DNA of 64,000 nt from Mauremys mutica (lineage: Eukaryota; Chordata; Testudines; Geoemydidae): assembly GCF_020497125.1 (NCBI RefSeq), contig NC_059094.1, positions 4,071,733 through 4,135,732 of the forward strand. Direction: 5' to 3'. The notes beneath the pieces were generated by a model. It had not been told where the DNA came from. It ran no database searches and worked only from the letters and a program-made list of their open reading frames with translations. Each line of letters starts with the position of its first letter. Positions within the stretch are counted from its first letter, which is position 1. Positions 40,407 to 50,979 of this stretch are shown here, piece after piece. Position numbers and translations under genes: made by a program.

Positions 40407-40701
40407 GTCATTGTTTTGCCTAAAAAGCAAGTACTGTCCAAACCCAGTCATAGATTTATTCATAGATCCAGTCAAAGATGTATTTTAGTCATTTCTGGTT
40501 TAAATTGAGTTCCCTTTCCTTTATAACTCACTTATCCTCCGCTATTCCCAAGTCAAGGGTCATATATACTGACCCAATAGCATACCTTGAAAACTAGAGC
40601 CAATCAACAATTTTAAGCATCATTTTCATTCTCAGTGACCCAGAATTAGTAAAGTTTGACTACATTTATTTCAGAAGCATTTTGCATGTAGAGCACTGTT
40701 A

Positions 40702-41660
40702 TTAGTTAAATTGGAGAGGATGGGGATTAATATTGGAACTGAAAGGAGGGTAAGGAACTGGTTAAAGGGGAGACTACAGTGGATCATGCTGAAAGGTGAA
40801 CTATCAGGTGGGAGGGAGGTTACTAGTGGAGCTCCTCAGGGAACAGTCTTGGGACATTTTTATTAATGACCTTGGCAAAAAAAAAAAAGTGGGAGTGTGC
40901 TAACAAAATTTGTGGATGACACAAAGTTGGGAGATATTGCCAGTATGGAGGAGGACCAGAAGATCTGGACAACCTTGAAAACTGAAGTAATAGAAGTGGA
41001 TGAAATTTAATAGTCCAAAGTGCAAGGTCATGAACTGAGGGATTAAACAAAAAGAATTTTTGTTATAAGACGGGCTTAGTATCAGTTGGAAGTGCCAGAA
41101 GAGGAGAAAGACTTTGTGTGTATTGGTTGATCACAGGATGACCATGAACCACCAGTGTGATGCAGCCCTGAAAAAGGGATGCGGTTTCAGGATGCATCAG
41201 GCAAGGTATTTCCAGTAGATACTGGGAAGTGTTAGTACCGTTATACAAGGCACTGGTGAGACCTCATCTGGAATACTGTGTGCAGTTCTGGTCTCCCATG
41301 TTTAAGAAAGATGAATTCACACTGGAACAAGTACAAAGAAGGGCAACTAGGTTGATCCAAGGAGTGGGAAACCTGCTTTATGAGAGGAGACTCAAAGAGT
41401 TTGGCTTATTTAACCTAACCAAAAGAAGGCTGAGGGAATAATTACCAGGGAGGGAGAGGAGTTATTTAAGTTAAGCACCAATGTGGACACAAAAACAAAT
41501 GGACAAAAATGGCTAGCAACAAGTTTAGGCTTGCAATTAGATGAAGGTTTCTAACCATCAGAGGAATGAAGTTCTGGGACAGCCTTCCAAGTGGAGGCAA
41601 CTGGCTTCAAGACTGAGCTTGCTAAGATTATGGAGGGGATGGTATGATGGGACTGCTTAC
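40702..41660 (+). pseudogene. CR1 reverse transcriptase, second piece
   Basis: Continuation after the transposon: GTERRVRNWLKG-like words, a GAPQGTVLG-like motif, a degenerate FVDDTKLGD box near 40910, and the C-terminal part [32 protein letters not shown] (41229-41441). Many frame changes are present, including a 12-A run at 40876. Confidence 0.75.
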
Positions 41661-41992
41661 AATAACATGTGGCTCATCTGCGACTGCTTGTAGCAAAAAT
41701 CCCCAACAGCCGATGACGGGACACTAGATGGGGAGGGCTCTGAGTTACTACAGGGAATTCTTTCCCAGGTGCCTAGCTGGTGGGTCTTGCTGAAATGCTC
41801 AAGGTCCAGCTGATCACCATATTTGGGTTTGGGAAAGAATTTGCCCCTGGGTCAGATTGACAGACCCCTAGGAGCTTTTTACCTTCCTCTGCAGCATGGA
41901 TCACCTGCCTGTTTAAACTACTGTAAATGGTGGAGTCGCTGTAACTTGAATTCTTTAAATCCTGATTTGAGAACTGGAGTAACTCAGCCAGA
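41661..41992 (+). other. CR1 3' UTR remnant
   Basis: GCTTTTTACCTTCCTCTGCA and neighbouring words resemble the 3' UTR of an older CR1 subfamily. Non-coding. Confidence 0.5.
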
Positions 41993-42190
41993 GTGGGGAG
42001 GGAGAGCTCAGTGGTTTGAGCATTGCCCTCCCCAAACCCAGGGTTGTGAGTTCAATCCTGGAGGGGGCCATTTAGGGATCTGGGGCAAAAATCTGTCAGG
42101 AACAGTATTTGGTCCTGCTGTGAAAGCAAGGGACTAGACTTGATGCCCTTTCAAGCTCTCTTCCAGCTTTATGAGATAGGAATATCTCCA
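41993..42190 (+). mobile_element. tRNA-Lys-type SINE
   Basis: Head GGAGGGAGAGCTCAGTGG (A box), GTGAGTTCAATCC (B box), body GGGGGCCATTTAGGGATCTG, and a tail with AGGAATATCTCC. Plus orientation; it lies exactly between two CR1 elements. Confidence 0.88.
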
Positions 42191-42204
42191 TATAATAAAA
42201 AAGG

Positions 42205-44157
42205 TTAGGGGAAACCTTCTTGAGGGTGCAGGAACAAACCATTCCAATGTACATAAAAAATAGCAAATATGGCAGGTGACCAGTTTGGCTTAACAAAGAA
42301 ATCCTCAGTGAGCTTAAACACAAAAAGGAAGCTTATAAGAAGTGGGAACTTGGACAGATGACTAGGGAGGGAATATAAAAATATTGTTCAAGTATGCAGG
42401 GGTGCAATCAGGAAGGCCAAAGAACAATTGGAGTTGCAGCTAGCAAAGGATAAGAAGGGTTTCTACAGGTATGTTAGCAACAAGAAAAGGTCAGGGAAAG
42501 TGTGGGCCCCTTACTGAATGGGGGAGGCAACCTAGTGACAGAGGATGTGGAAAAAGCTAATGTACTCAATGCTTTTTTTGCTTTGGTCTTCACAGACAAG
42601 GTCAGCTCCCAGACTGCTGCACTGGGCAACACAGTACAGGGAGGAGGTGAGCAGCTTTCAGTGGTGGAAGAATACGTTAAGGACTATTTAGAAAAGCTGG
42701 ACATGCACCAGTCCATGCAGCATGATCCAATGCCATTGGAAAAGGGCAAATCTAGTGCCCATCTTTAAAAAAGTGAAGAAATAGAATCTGGGGAACTATA
42801 GCCTCTCCTCTGTCCCTGGAAAAATCATGCAGCAGGTCCTCAAGGAATCCATTTTGAAGCACTTGGAGGAGAGGAAGGTGATCAGGAACAGTCAACATGG
42901 ACTCACCAAGGGCAAGTCATGCCTGACCAACCTGATTGCCTTCTATGAGGAGATAACTGGGTCTGTGGATATGGGGAAAGCAGTGGATGTGTTATTCCTT
43001 GACTTTAGCAAAGCTTTTGATACAGTCTCCCACAGTATTCTTGCCAGCAAGTTAAAGAAGTATGGATTGGCTGAATGGACTATAAGATGGATAGAAAGCT
43101 GGTTAGATCGTCGGGCTCAATGGGTAGTGATCAACGGCTCGATGTCTAGTTGATAGCCGATATCAGGCGAAGTGCACCAGGGGTCAGTCCTGGGGCCGGT
43201 TTTGTTCAACATCTTCATTAATTATCTGGATGATGGGATGGATTGCACCCTTAGCAAGTTTGCAGATGATACTAATCTGGGAGGAGAGGTAGATACGCTG
43301 GAGGGTAGGAATAGGGTCCAGAGTGACCTAGACAAACTGGAGGATTGGGCCAAAAGAAATCTGATGAGGTTCAACAAGGACAAGTGCAGAGTCCTGCACT
43401 TAGGTCAGAAGAATCCCATGCACTGTGACAGGCTGAGGACTGACTGGCTAAGAGGCAGTTCAGCAGAAAAAGACTTGGGAATTACAGTGGATGAGAAGCT
43501 CAATATGAGTCAACGGTGTGCCCTTGTTGCCAAGAAGGCTAATGGCATATTGGGCTGCATTACTAGGAGCATTGCTAGCAGATCGAGGGAAGTGATTATT
43601 CCCCTCTATTTGGCACTGGTGAGGCCACATCTGGATTATTGCATTCAGTTTTGGGGCCCCCACTACAGAAAGAATGTGGACAAATTGGAGAGAGTCCAGC
43701 AGAGGGCAACAAAAATGATCATGGGGCTGGGGCACATGACTTATAAGGAGAGGCTAAGGGAACTGGGGTTATTTAGTCTGCAGAAGAGAAGAGTGAGCGT
43801 GGATTTGATAGCAGCCTTCAACTACCTGAAGGGTGGTTCCAAAGAGGATGGAGCTTGGCTCTTCTCAGTGGTGGCAGATGACAGAACAAGGAGCAAAGGT
43901 TTCAAATTGCAGGGGGGAGGTCTAGGTTGGATATTAGGAAAAACTATTTCACTAGGAGGGTGATGAAGCACTGGGATGGGTTACCTAGGGAGGTGGTGGA
44001 ATCTCCATCCTTAGAGGTTTTTAAGGCCCAGCTTGACAAAGCCCTGGCTGGGATGATTTAGTTGGGAATTGGTCCTGCTTTGAGCAGGGGGTTGGACTAG
44101 ATGACCTCCTGAAGTCTCTTCCAACCCTAATCTCTATGATTCTATGATTCTGTGATC
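42205..44157 (+). mobile_element. CR1 LINE ORF2 part, best copy in window
   Basis: A 5'-truncated CR1 covering the end of endonuclease/linker through RT to the ATTCTATGATT tail (about 44135-44157). There is an internal deletion near 42731 where CATGATCCAATGCC joins a segment normally some distance downstream. Confidence 0.9.
42502..43963 (+). pseudogene. CR1 reverse transcriptase, few breaks
   Basis: Three consecutive plus-strand pieces. 42502-42768 is the linker (EDVEKANVLNAFFALVFTDK). 42827-43153 is RT (RNSQHGLTKGKSCLTNLIAF, VLFLDFSKAFDTVSHSIL). 43172-43963 is RT (HQGSVLGPVLFNIFINYLDD, KFADDTNLGGEVDT with the catalytic ADD box, then the thumb and C-terminus to SKEDGAWLFS). A stop near 43152 and a frame change near 43915 break it. 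Reverse transcriptase of this group copies CR1 RNA at nicked DNA. Confidence 0.88.
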
Positions 44158-44262
44158 TATTACTGGAGCAGGTGGGCGAGGTTCTTTGGCCTGAGATCTG
44201 CAGGAGCTCAGACTAGATGATGATGATGGTCCCTTCTAGCCTTTAAATGTATGCATCTGTGT
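44158..44262 (+). repeat. LINE 3' tail remnant
   Basis: ATCTGCAGGAGCTCAGACTA, GATGATGGTCCCTTCTAGCC and following words resemble another turtle LINE 3' end. Confidence 0.5.
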
Positions 44263-46694
44263 TGGCAAAAGAGGATCTGAGCTGTCCTGGATCGGGGACT
44301 AGTAAAGCAATGGGAGTTGGCATCCACTTGGTCAGTTATAGCTCAGGGTGCTAGCAACAGAGAGTGCCTGCTCGGTGGTTGAAGTGAAATGTGTTGGAGG
44401 TGCCAGCCCAGTGCCTAGAGGGCAGGGACAGGTGACCACATCCCAAGAAACCACCAGCTCCTTTTCCCCTCCTCTGGCCTTTTCCCCTTGTGAACAATCT
44501 CAGCACTGAATGTTATGGCTCAGTTGGGCTCCCCTCTGAGAGACAGAGGGAGAGGTCCCTGGTGAAGGGGCGAGGTGCACTGCTGGGCAGTGTGGAGAAA
44601 CCCTGCCCTGCTGCTCTCCCTACTCTCCTCCGCTGCACTTGCACTGGCCTGGCCATTCACCCTGTTCCTGTCACCCATGCATCACAGATGCTTTCTTAAA
44701 GGAATGCTGAACAAAAGACCTTGTTCTCTCCGCCCTGCACCCTGTGCAAAGTGAGTGCAAACACCACCCTTTGCACTGGCATAAATACAAGCAAGGTGCA
44801 GAGCAGGGCCAGGTCTGGTGTCTGAATGGGGAACTCATTCTTCCCCACAAGCCACGACTACACAATGAGGCCTCCAAGCTCTTCAGGGTAGGGGTTATCA
44901 TTCCCTAAATGTATGTGCAGCACCTAGCACCCAGGGGCCCCACCTAGCAGAGGCCTCCAGGAGCTACCACAATTGACTTTACAAGAACGGCTGTGCCTTC
45001 TAGTGACTGGGGCCTTCAAAGAGGCTATAGCCCCAGCAGCAGCTGATGGGGAGTCTTCATCAGCTCAGGTGAAGCCAGCCTGTATTTTGAGCCTCAGAGG
45101 CTGGGAGTTCTAGCCTGCATGCATGGGGTTAGCTGGGCACCCTTCTCTCTCTAGGAGAGTGACTGAAGCCTGTCGCCTTCTGGGCTCCCTGCCGTCTCTC
45201 TTCCCACGATCCCCTCTGTCTTGATAGGAGACAGGACTACAGCATCCTGCCCTCAGTGGCCCAGCCACGGTGCCAGTGATGGGGAAACAGCTGCCCAGCC
45301 CAACGGGAAGCCACGTGACTTAATGAGCCGTTCGGGCCTCTGGCTGTTGCAATGCCTCTCCCTGTTTTCAGTTACGTGACACTGCCATGCTGCCTTCTGT
45401 TGTGGGCAGCTGGGCACTGCTTCCTCTCTGTACTGAAACAGAGTTCTAGGAATCAACGGAAACTGCCTGGTTCCGCCATGCAACATACACACTCCATTTT
45501 CCATTGCATCGACAAAGCAGAAGTAACGCCCACAGCAGGAGATATCCAGAGCCCCAGCTGGCATGTTGCAACCCAGGAGTGCACTCCACCCTCCATAGTC
45601 CACTTCAGGGCTCTCCCTCCTATGCCGGGAAATTCTCATAGCTCCACCATGTGGCACAAAGACTATATTGCAGGAGCACATGAGATGGGACCACCTGGAA
45701 AGGTCTGGGGGAGGAGCCACACAGATGGTGATTGCAGTTTCCCCAAACTGGAGATTGGAGCTTCCTGAAAGTTTGAGGGATACGGGAGCTCTCTCGCTCG
45801 CTCGCTCTTGCTCAGGTTTCTGGGAGGTGCTTGTCATCATGATATTTAAACACTGGCTTATGTCCATCATTAATCCAACCAGTTTACCAAGAGTGAGGGT
45901 GGATTCTGTCAGCCAAGACTGGGTGATCCATTCCAAAAGATTTGCTCTAGCTCAGCCAGAAGTTATGGGCTGGATACAGGAATCACTGGGTCAGATTTCT
46001 TGGCCTGGGTGATGACTAGGCCACACAAAGTAACACTAATGGTACCTTCTGGCTTTATGAGCTTTGAATCCAGCCAATGCCCTCTGTCTGAGAAATCAGG
46101 CAGAGACTCTCCAGGGAATGGATGCCCCCTCCAGCCTTCAGGGGTACAAGGCAGCCTTTCCTGAGGTGTTCTGGAACGTTCCCCCCAACTCGGAATTGTG
46201 GCTGGGAGAGGACAGCAACCGGCTACTGGCAGTCAGCACACACTGCCCTGTGGGGGCAGCGCTCCACTCTGCCTAGCGCTCCAGACTGGTCTCTACAGGG
46301 CATCGCAGCACATAGAAATGCCAGGTATTATTCATCATTCTTCCTAGCAAGTCACTGTGCTTTGCATTTGCTTCCCCATTGCGGGGATCGCTCAGGTTTG
46401 TAGAAGCCCTGGGTATTCCCGCTCTCCTGGTTCGCTCTTGGCTGCCTGCTCTGGGATCCCCTCACCAGAGTGGGGACCCCTTTGTCCATCCTCTGAGAGT
46501 TCTGAAAGCTCCCTTCAGATTATTTGGGACCCTTCTCATTCCCCAAAGTAGCTGCCCTTAAACATAAAAGTCCTGGGTATCTGCTGTTCAAGCAGAGGCA
46601 CTCTCCCCAAAGCAGGGCCTTCCTGTGCCTTGGGAGAGAGTGAACAGTCTGCAGGACTCCACTGATTGGAAGGCATGAGATGCACTGTCCTAGG
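44263..46694. other. No recognised gene
   Basis: Largely unique-looking DNA. A CTCG microsatellite (45790-45812) and a LINE 3' UTR-like stretch (about 45900-46065, AGCTCAGCCAGAAGTTATGG, ACCTTCTGGC) are visible. A 227-codon minus frame at 45253-45936 has no protein-like features. Confidence 0.4.
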
Positions 46695-46870
46695 GAATCA
46701 TAGAATAGCAGGGCTGGAAGAGACCTCAGGAGATCATCTAGTCCAACTGCCTGCTCAAAGCAGGACCAACCCCCAGACAGATTTTTGCCCCAAATGGCCC
46801 CCTCAAGGATTGAGCTCACAACCGTGGGTTTAGCAGGCCAATGCTCAAACCACTGAGCTATCCCTCCCCA
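46695..46870 (-). mobile_element. tRNA-Lys-type SINE with CR1 tail
   Basis: Antisense copy: tail GAATCATAGAATAGCAGGGC at the left, head CACTGAGCTATCCCTCCCC at the right. The tail is of CR1 type, as at 11332. Confidence 0.88.
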
Positions 46871-47005
46871 CAGTAGAGGGATAGGGGCACCACGACCACC
46901 ACTCCCAAGAAAAGGAGGCAGGTGGTGGTGGTTGGGGACTCCCTTCTCAGCGGGACTGAGTCATCTATCTGCTGCCCCAACCGAGAAAACCGAGAGGTCT
47001 GCTGC
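46871..47005 (+). mobile_element. CR1 ORF1 esterase fragment
   Basis: One frame reads RRQVVVVGDSLLSGTESSIC followed by NREVCCLP, the start of the CR1 ORF1 esterase-like domain. Only about 135 bp remain. The adjacent 47006-47230 is GC-rich with an irregularly repeated GCTCTGGGGCTGGGG word. Confidence 0.75.
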
Positions 47006-47385
47006 TTGCCCACTCTGCACTCTGGGGCTGGGGCCACTGCAATGGCACGCTCTGGGGCTGGTGTTGTGGGGGGCTGGGGCTGCATGCTCTGAGGCTGGGG
47101 TTGGGGGCACTGTAGTCATGCCACCCACCCCGTGCTCTGGGGCTGGGGTCAGGGGTGCTGCCATGGCACCGTCTGCCCTGTGCTCCAGGGCTGGGGTCGG
47201 AGGGGCTGGGGCAGGGGGGACGGCAGCCTCGGTGGGGGTACTCTGGGTGGGGGAAGAGAGGAGAAAGGGAGGGCCGGGGTCTTGGGCAGAAGGGGAGGGG
47301 CCAGGGGCTAGCCTGCCACCCATGCTTGTGCTCTTAATGTCTCTTTTAAAAAACTGCCAATTCTCCTGAACTCTTTTTTCTCTTA

Positions 47386-48473
47386 GGCCTTGGCTACACT
47401 TGTGAGTTACAGTGCAGTAAAGCCTCCCAGAGCTTTACCTCACTCTCCGTCTACACTGGCAAGGCACGTACAGCGCTGTGTCTCTGCGGCTACAGCGCTG
47501 CTGGTACTCCACCTCCCCGAGAGGAATAACAGCTCTTGCGTATTGGTGCTGTTCCAGTGTAAACGGGGAGTAACGTTATTACGCACTGATTGATCTCCGG
47601 AAACTCCTCATAACCCTTTTAACTGAAGCGTCCTCTCTTGTTTTGTTGTGAATTCCGGACGAGGAAGTGCCCTTTCAAAGCTCCGTTTTGGGGGCTGCTT
47701 ATCAAAAAACCAAACACGGCTACTGTTTTCTTTGAATGAGTGAGAGGCAGGCAGGGGGGCTCAGCTTGGAGTGCCGACAGCCAATGTTTGCTGGAAGAGA
47801 GAGGTGGCGCGGGGGGAGGGGGAGAGGGGTTGGGGTCCATTTCGGCGAGTGGCTGCTTATCTGGTCTATGAGATGAGGCAGGGGAGGGAGTGGGGTCTGA
47901 ACTTACAAGACAGCGTGCTGACATACTCTCAGCACTCCAAAAACCCACTCTCTCTCCCCCCACCTCCCTGTCACACTCCCCCCTCCACACACACACCATT
48001 TGAAAAGCACGTTGCAACCCTTTGAATGCTGGGATAGCTGCCCCTAATGCACTGCTCCCAGTGCAGCTGCAAATGTGGCCACGACAATGCGCTAGCAGCT
48101 GTCAGTGTGGACAGACTGCAGCCAGGGGCGGCTCTAGGAATTTTGCCGCCCCAAGCACGGCAGGCAGGCTGCCTTCCGCGGCGTGCCTGCGGAGGGTCCG
48201 CTGGTCCGGCGGCTTCGGAGGACCTCCCGCAGGCACACAGGAGGTCCTCCAAAGCCGCGGGACCAGCGGAAACCTCCGCAGGCAAGCCGCCGAGGGCAGC
48301 CTGCCTGCCGCCCTCGTGGCGCCGGCAGAGTGCCCCCCGCGGCTTGCTGCCCCAAGCACGTGCTTGGCGTGCTGGGGCCTGGAGCCGCCCCTGACTTCAG
48401 CGCTTTCCCTACTCAGCTGTACGAAGGTGGGTTTAACTCACAGCGCTGTACATCTGCAAGTGTAGCCAAGGCC
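47386..48473. mobile_element. PIF/Harbinger-type MITE
   Basis: Starts GGCCTTGGCTACACTTG and ends CAAGTGTAGCCAAGGCC, a perfect 17-bp terminal inverted repeat. It is flanked by the TTA target duplication (47383-47385, 48474-48476) typical of PIF/Harbinger. About 0.8 kb without the nested hAT MITE. No transposase is present. Confidence 0.92.
48123..48393. mobile_element. GC-rich hAT MITE, copy 3
   Basis: Starts CAGGGGCGGCTC and ends GAGCCGCCCCTG, a perfect 12-bp inverted repeat. The 8-bp duplication is ACTGCAGC (48115-48122) and ACTTCAGC (48394-48401), one mismatch. It is nested inside the Harbinger MITE. Confidence 0.9.
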
Positions 48474-48539
48474 TTAGACTGCTTCCCATGGGATTGTACC
48501 TATCAATTCTCTGAGTTTGCTAAAGTCTGCCTTCTGGAA

Positions 48540-48834
48540 ATCCATTGTCTCTATTCAGCTGGTTTCCCTCCTACCATTCCTTTGAATCATGAACTCTATT
48601 TCATGATCACTTTCACCCATGCTGCCTTCCACCTTCCAGTTCTCGACCAGTTCCTTCCTATTCATCAGAATCAAATCTAGAACAGCCTCTCCCCTAACCG
48701 CTGGCTCCACCGTCAGTAATACAATGTTGTCTCTAATGCATTCCAAGAACTTGTTGGATAATCTGTGCCCTGCTATATGGTCCCCCACCTTTTTTATACC
48801 TCCCTTTTTTATTTGCTCAGCTGCCACAATGCAT
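48540..48834 (-). pseudogene. CR1 endonuclease C-terminal fragment
   Basis: The minus strand reads [15 protein letters not shown] and [20 protein letters not shown], then GESDHEIEF, the C-terminal part of the CR1 endonuclease domain. No other part of this element is adjacent. Confidence 0.78.
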
Positions 48835-48854
48835 CCCAGGAATCCTATGGACAT

Positions 48855-48950
48855 GGTGCATCATGGGTAATGTAGTCTTGCAGTAGAACCCAGTTCATAT
48901 AAGAGAACAAGGGCATAAGGGACCTAAACTACAGCTCCCATGAGGCACCG
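48855..48950. repeat. Inverted pair of ZNF143/STAF-like motifs
   Basis: GGTGCATCATGGGTAATGTAGT at 48856-48877 and ACTACAGCTCCCATGAGGCACC at 48928-48949 form a terminal inverted repeat of about 22 bp. Each contains an ACTACAnnnCCCAT core. It has the same design as 5-91. It is probably a tiny MITE or palindromic repeat; no target duplication was identified. Confidence 0.5.
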
Positions 48951-49114
48951 CGGTGGCATTTCTGAAGAGACTTTTTTTATTTTCAGACCACTGTTTCCTA
49001 TTTCTATATGATCAGTTTTTCAACAAAAAGTTGAATTTTTGCCTGGAAAGCAGTTTTCCTGAAAAAATGTGTTTAATAAAATCGTAGTTTTCCATTGACA
49101 AACAATTCAGATTT

Positions 49115-50747
49115 AATGTTACCAGGCGCTATGGAGGTGAGAACTCGATGGGGTCACTCAGCCAGCCCTGAATGAGGAGCTCAGGGTCTGGGCCCTGTGG
49201 TGAGCCAGCACTCTGGCATTGTGCTGCACAGTCACAGCTGAGAGATGTAAAACTGAGGCCTGAGACGGGTGTTTGGCTTGCAGCGACAGATAGCCCCAGT
49301 GGCCGGCCGGCTCCCTTCTTGGTTTAAGCATCTTCCGGTGCCCTGCTGTAAATGGGAACCTGGTCCTCACTGGGTGCCTCACATACTCCCCTGAGGTCTG
49401 GCCGCACTAGCAGAGGCGGGTGCTGTGATTGCTGAAAAGGCCTCCAGCGCGCAAGGTGCTATTGTGCAGGCCGCCTCCTGAGCCTGGGGGAGGGGAAGCT
49501 GCTTTGCATTCGCTTGCTGAGCACTCCCGGGACAGAGTGGCAAGTCTGGAGGAAATGACATCGTGTTTCTTTTTTTAAGCAAATGTAGCTGTGCAGTATT
49601 AGCATATCATCTCAGCTCAATCAGAGACAGCCGACAAACGAGCAGCCCAAGTGCAGGTACAGAGCACATGCAAATGAGCTAAATCAATATTCAAATATGC
49701 AGCACACGCCAAGGAAGCTGAAGAGGAATTTCCTAAAATACCAACTTGGCTGAGAGCTGGCACAAAGGGAAGCATTTAGCCTCCTTCAGCTTTCTGAATC
49801 TCTGCTCTTTCTGAAGGGAACCCCAAGATCAGAGCCCCCACCTGTTTGGCCATGATCAGAGCCACTCCTGGCCAAGAACTCCTCTCTGCCCCTCTCTCAT
49901 TAGCCTCAGCAAATTCCAGGGATCAGCCGGGTCCATGGCATGCTCCGTTTGGGGTGCACATGCTGAGCTCTGTGCATGTGAAGTGGAGACAAATGGCTCT
50001 GTAACAAGTAAAGTACATACAGGCATAAGCCAAACTGCTTCCCTGTGACACTGTCAATGCCCCTCACTACTGACCTGCAGCCCCCGGCTGGCTCCCCCAG
50101 TGCTGGGCTCCCCACGCACAGCTCTGCCAATGCCCCTCACTACTGACCTGCAGCCCCCACCCCCAGCTACCCCAGTGCTGGACACTACACATAAATCTGT
50201 TAGTAAAGAAGCAAATTGCTTGTTGATTTTGATTTCTTTGAACTTCGAATAAGGTGGCCCTATTAGAAGCAGAGGAGACGCTGGCACCCAAAAGCCAGTC
50301 AGACCTCTTGCTGCCCTAAGGGGCTGAAACATGTTATCTTATCTCCTGCCCTAGTGTAAGAAAGCTCTGAAATGGAGAGCCCAGAATGGCTGTCCCTGCA
50401 GCAAACACCCCACTGGCTCAGCTATCAACAGCCAGGAGGAGGGGATGGTCCATTCTTAGGGCAAGGTGAGGACACGTGGGGGGGAGCTTTGTTTGGGTTT
50501 TACTTAAAATAGCAAAGCCAGAGGTGGCACTGGGCTATCATTGGCTCTTACAGTGGGAGCCCATCTCCTGGATTCTGGGCTTGCCGGCTCACACTCCTCG
50601 AACCTTGCACTCATCAGACTTCACTGGCAAAGATATCCCCATTCTGTGCACACTCCTAGCTGGCTGCTGCTATGCGACCACTGGCCAGGCTGGCGCTAGG
50701 CAGACAGGCTAAAGAAACTGAGTGCAGACAAGCCAACAGGTACGAAG
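49115..50747. other. No recognised gene; short tandem at 50055-50190
   Basis: A roughly 73-bp unit starting CAATGCCCCTCACTACTGAC is present twice in tandem (50055 and 50128). Otherwise unique-looking sequence with only short frames. Confidence 0.45.
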
Positions 50748-50979
50748 CCAGGGACCAGTGGTTTCCCCAGGAATTGAAATTAGGGGGGGTGTTCGAATTT
50801 ACAGGTGGGGTGTCAGGACCAAAGAGATATGAATAAAGTAAATATTTTGTTAGGATGATGCAAATTTAACATAAGAATAATGCAAGTTACACCAAAATGC
50901 ATAACAGATCTAGATTTCTAAAAAAATATAAATTAAAAAAAATTAATTTAAATTGACTTTTGTAAAGTAAGCCATCATA

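Larger units (their letters stand above)
38154..40698 (-). mobile_element. CACTA-type (CMC-like) DNA transposon
   Basis: A 2,545-bp element that interrupts the CR1 RT. The ends are CACTGGTCTACA (left) and, inverted, CAGTGCTCTACA (right). The imperfect inverted similarity extends about 130 bp inward (shared TGATTGGCT and GCTTC-GA-ATAAA blocks). The 3-bp duplication TTA lies at 38151-38153 and 40699-40701. CACTR ends with 3-bp duplications fit the CMC/Chapaev group; assignment to a named family is inference. It holds one long transposase-like gene. Confidence 0.75.
33790..41992 (+). mobile_element. Old CR1 LINE, multiply interrupted
   Basis: One plus-strand non-LTR element traceable through ORF1 (zinc-finger-like part about 33858-33950, esterase-like part 34690-34990), ORF2 endonuclease (GDFNFPDIDW at about 35880), reverse transcriptase (37862-38150 and 40702-41450) and 3' UTR to about 41992. 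It is interrupted by a hAT MITE (34233-34480), a solo LTR (36847-37856) and a CACTA-type transposon (38154-40698). Summed without insertions it is roughly 4.4 kb, close to full length for CR1. Stops and frame changes are frequent. Confidence 0.8.

Noticed and set aside
45253..45936. 227-codon minus-strand frame
   Set aside because: Low-complexity-free but no domain, signal peptide or conserved motif could be seen; overlaps a plus-strand frame and a microsatellite.
47006..47385. Possible minisatellite of GCTCTGGGGCTGGGG
   Set aside because: Word spacing is irregular (about 28 to 48 bp), so a true tandem array cannot be claimed.
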